Shown here: positions 6,660 through 7,234 of the stretch, piece by piece
Numbering within the stretch: position 1 is the first letter of the stretch
Layout: every line of letters starts with the position of its first letter
Origin: Anaerolineales bacterium UBA2232
GTDB taxonomy: Bacteria; Chloroflexota; Anaerolineae; UBA2200
Assembly (NCBI GenBank): GCA_002348045.1
Contig: DDYO01000205.1
Location: 17,360-24,593, forward strand
Direction of reading: 5' to 3'
DNA: 7,234 bases
Made by a program: the position numbers and the translations under genes
Notes under the pieces: generated by a model
Told to the model about the DNA's origin: nothing
The model's input: only the letters and a program-made list of their open reading frames with translations
Database searches by the model: none

Positions 6660-7234
6660 ATGCGCGACACGTATCGCAAGGAACTCAAAGCGGCGAAATC
6701 AGAAGTTGTTGACATCGGTCACCTGATAATCGAGATGACGCGAGATGCCACCACGGCGCTCGTTGAGGGCGACGTTGCTCTTGCCGAGCGTGTGATCTCA
6801 AACGACGACGTGATCGACAGCAGATGCCTCGCGCTCGAGGAGCGCACGATCGAGACGATCGCGACGCAGTTCCCGGTGGCCCGGGATCTGCGATTGCTGC
6901 ACTCGCTCACGCATGTTGCACTGCACATGGAGCGTATGGGCGATCTCGGCGTCAACATTGCCAAGGCTGCGCGGCGTACGGCGGACCGCCGCGGTCCTTC
7001 GACGCTCTACGACCTCATCCGAGCGCAGGGCAACCTCGTCCACCGCGTCCTTGAAGCGATGCTTGAGGCCCTCGAGACAAACGACCTCGACCTTGCGTAC
7101 AAGTTGGAGGAGATGGACGAACCAATCGACCATCTCTTCAAGCAGTTCTTCCGGGAACTCGCGCGCCTGCACGAGGAGGACGACATAGAGTGGGCAAGCC
7201 AGATGGTGCTCGCATCGCGCTATCTCGAGCGGAT
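6660..7234 (+). CDS. phoU: PhoU, phosphate signalling protein (partial, C-terminus outside the window)
   Basis: PhoU is a cytoplasmic helical-bundle protein that links the Pst transporter to the PhoR sensor kinase and keeps the Pho response off when phosphate is plentiful. 191 codons are present. The start MRDTYRKELKAAKSEVVDIG matches the usual PhoU opening. The first repeat contains FPVARDLRLLHSL (71-83) and the metal-binding ERMGDLGVNIAK (91-102; Glu91 and Asp95 of ExxxD). The second repeat's equivalent begins at RYLER (187-191), exactly where the window stops. ATG 6660 is chosen for its family-like N-terminus and GAGAGG (6645-6650) 9 nt upstream. An in-frame ATG at 6633 would add nine residues and cannot be excluded. 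The 114-bp gap after pstB, with a TATAAT inside, contrasts with the overlapping pstC-pstA-pstB junctions. Confidence 0.94.
   Translation, partial: MRDTYRKELKAAKSEVVDIGHLIIEMTRDATTALVEGDVALAERVISNDDVIDSRCLALEERTIETIATQFPVARDLRLLHSLTHVALHMERMGDLGVNIAKAARRTADRRGPSTLYDLIRAQGNLVHRVLEAMLEALETNDLDLAYKLEEMDEPIDHLFKQFFRELARLHEEDDIEWASQMVLASRYLER

Noticed and set aside
1..7234. CRISPR array, tRNA/rRNA, insertion sequence or attachment site
   Set aside because: No regularly spaced long repeats, no tRNA or rRNA sequence, no transposase and no terminal inverted repeats were seen on reading the window.

Overview
The window carries two divergent transcription units separated by about 450 bp. On the right (+ strand) is a high-affinity phosphate-uptake operon in the classical order pstS-pstC-pstA-pstB-phoU, with phoU cut off by the window end. 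On the left (- strand) is a DNA methyltransferase gene followed, with a 29-bp overlap, by a gene of unknown function that runs off position 1. That second gene starts at GTG behind a strong Shine-Dalgarno sequence, and its position makes it a candidate restriction or other defence partner of the methylase.

The organism is a GC-rich bacterium that uses GTG starts freely. The PstS precursor is a lipoprotein with a long Ala/Pro/Val/Thr-rich linker after the acylated cysteine, PstA has a large extra extracytoplasmic insertion, and the promoter carries TTAACA-type 11-bp-spaced Pho repeats. Together these fit a Chloroflexota-like (Anaerolineae-type) environmental genome. This is an impression from style, not a demonstrated placement.

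Layout: 1-615 (-) partial unknown gene with a winged-helix-like N-terminal part; 587-1831 (-) DNA methyltransferase; 1832-2283 divergent intergenic region with a candidate methylase promoter, two overlapping palindromes and the Pho-box/promoter of pstS; 2284-3357 pstS; 3358-3493 a spacer with two strong tandem hairpins; 3494-4462 pstC; 4462-5730 pstA (1-base overlap with pstC); 5727-6545 pstB (4-base overlap with pstA); 6546-6659 a spacer with a perfect TATAAT; 6660-7234 phoU (partial).

Working together: PstS captures phosphate outside the membrane, PstC and PstA form the channel, and PstB dimers hydrolyse ATP to drive import. PhoU couples the transporter to the PhoR/PhoB(P) two-component system, which in turn would act at the Pho repeats before pstS. 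The hairpins after pstS are well placed to let the binding protein be made in excess over the membrane parts. The methylase unit looks functionally unrelated to phosphate uptake. The least understood part of the window is the methylase plus its overlapping partner.
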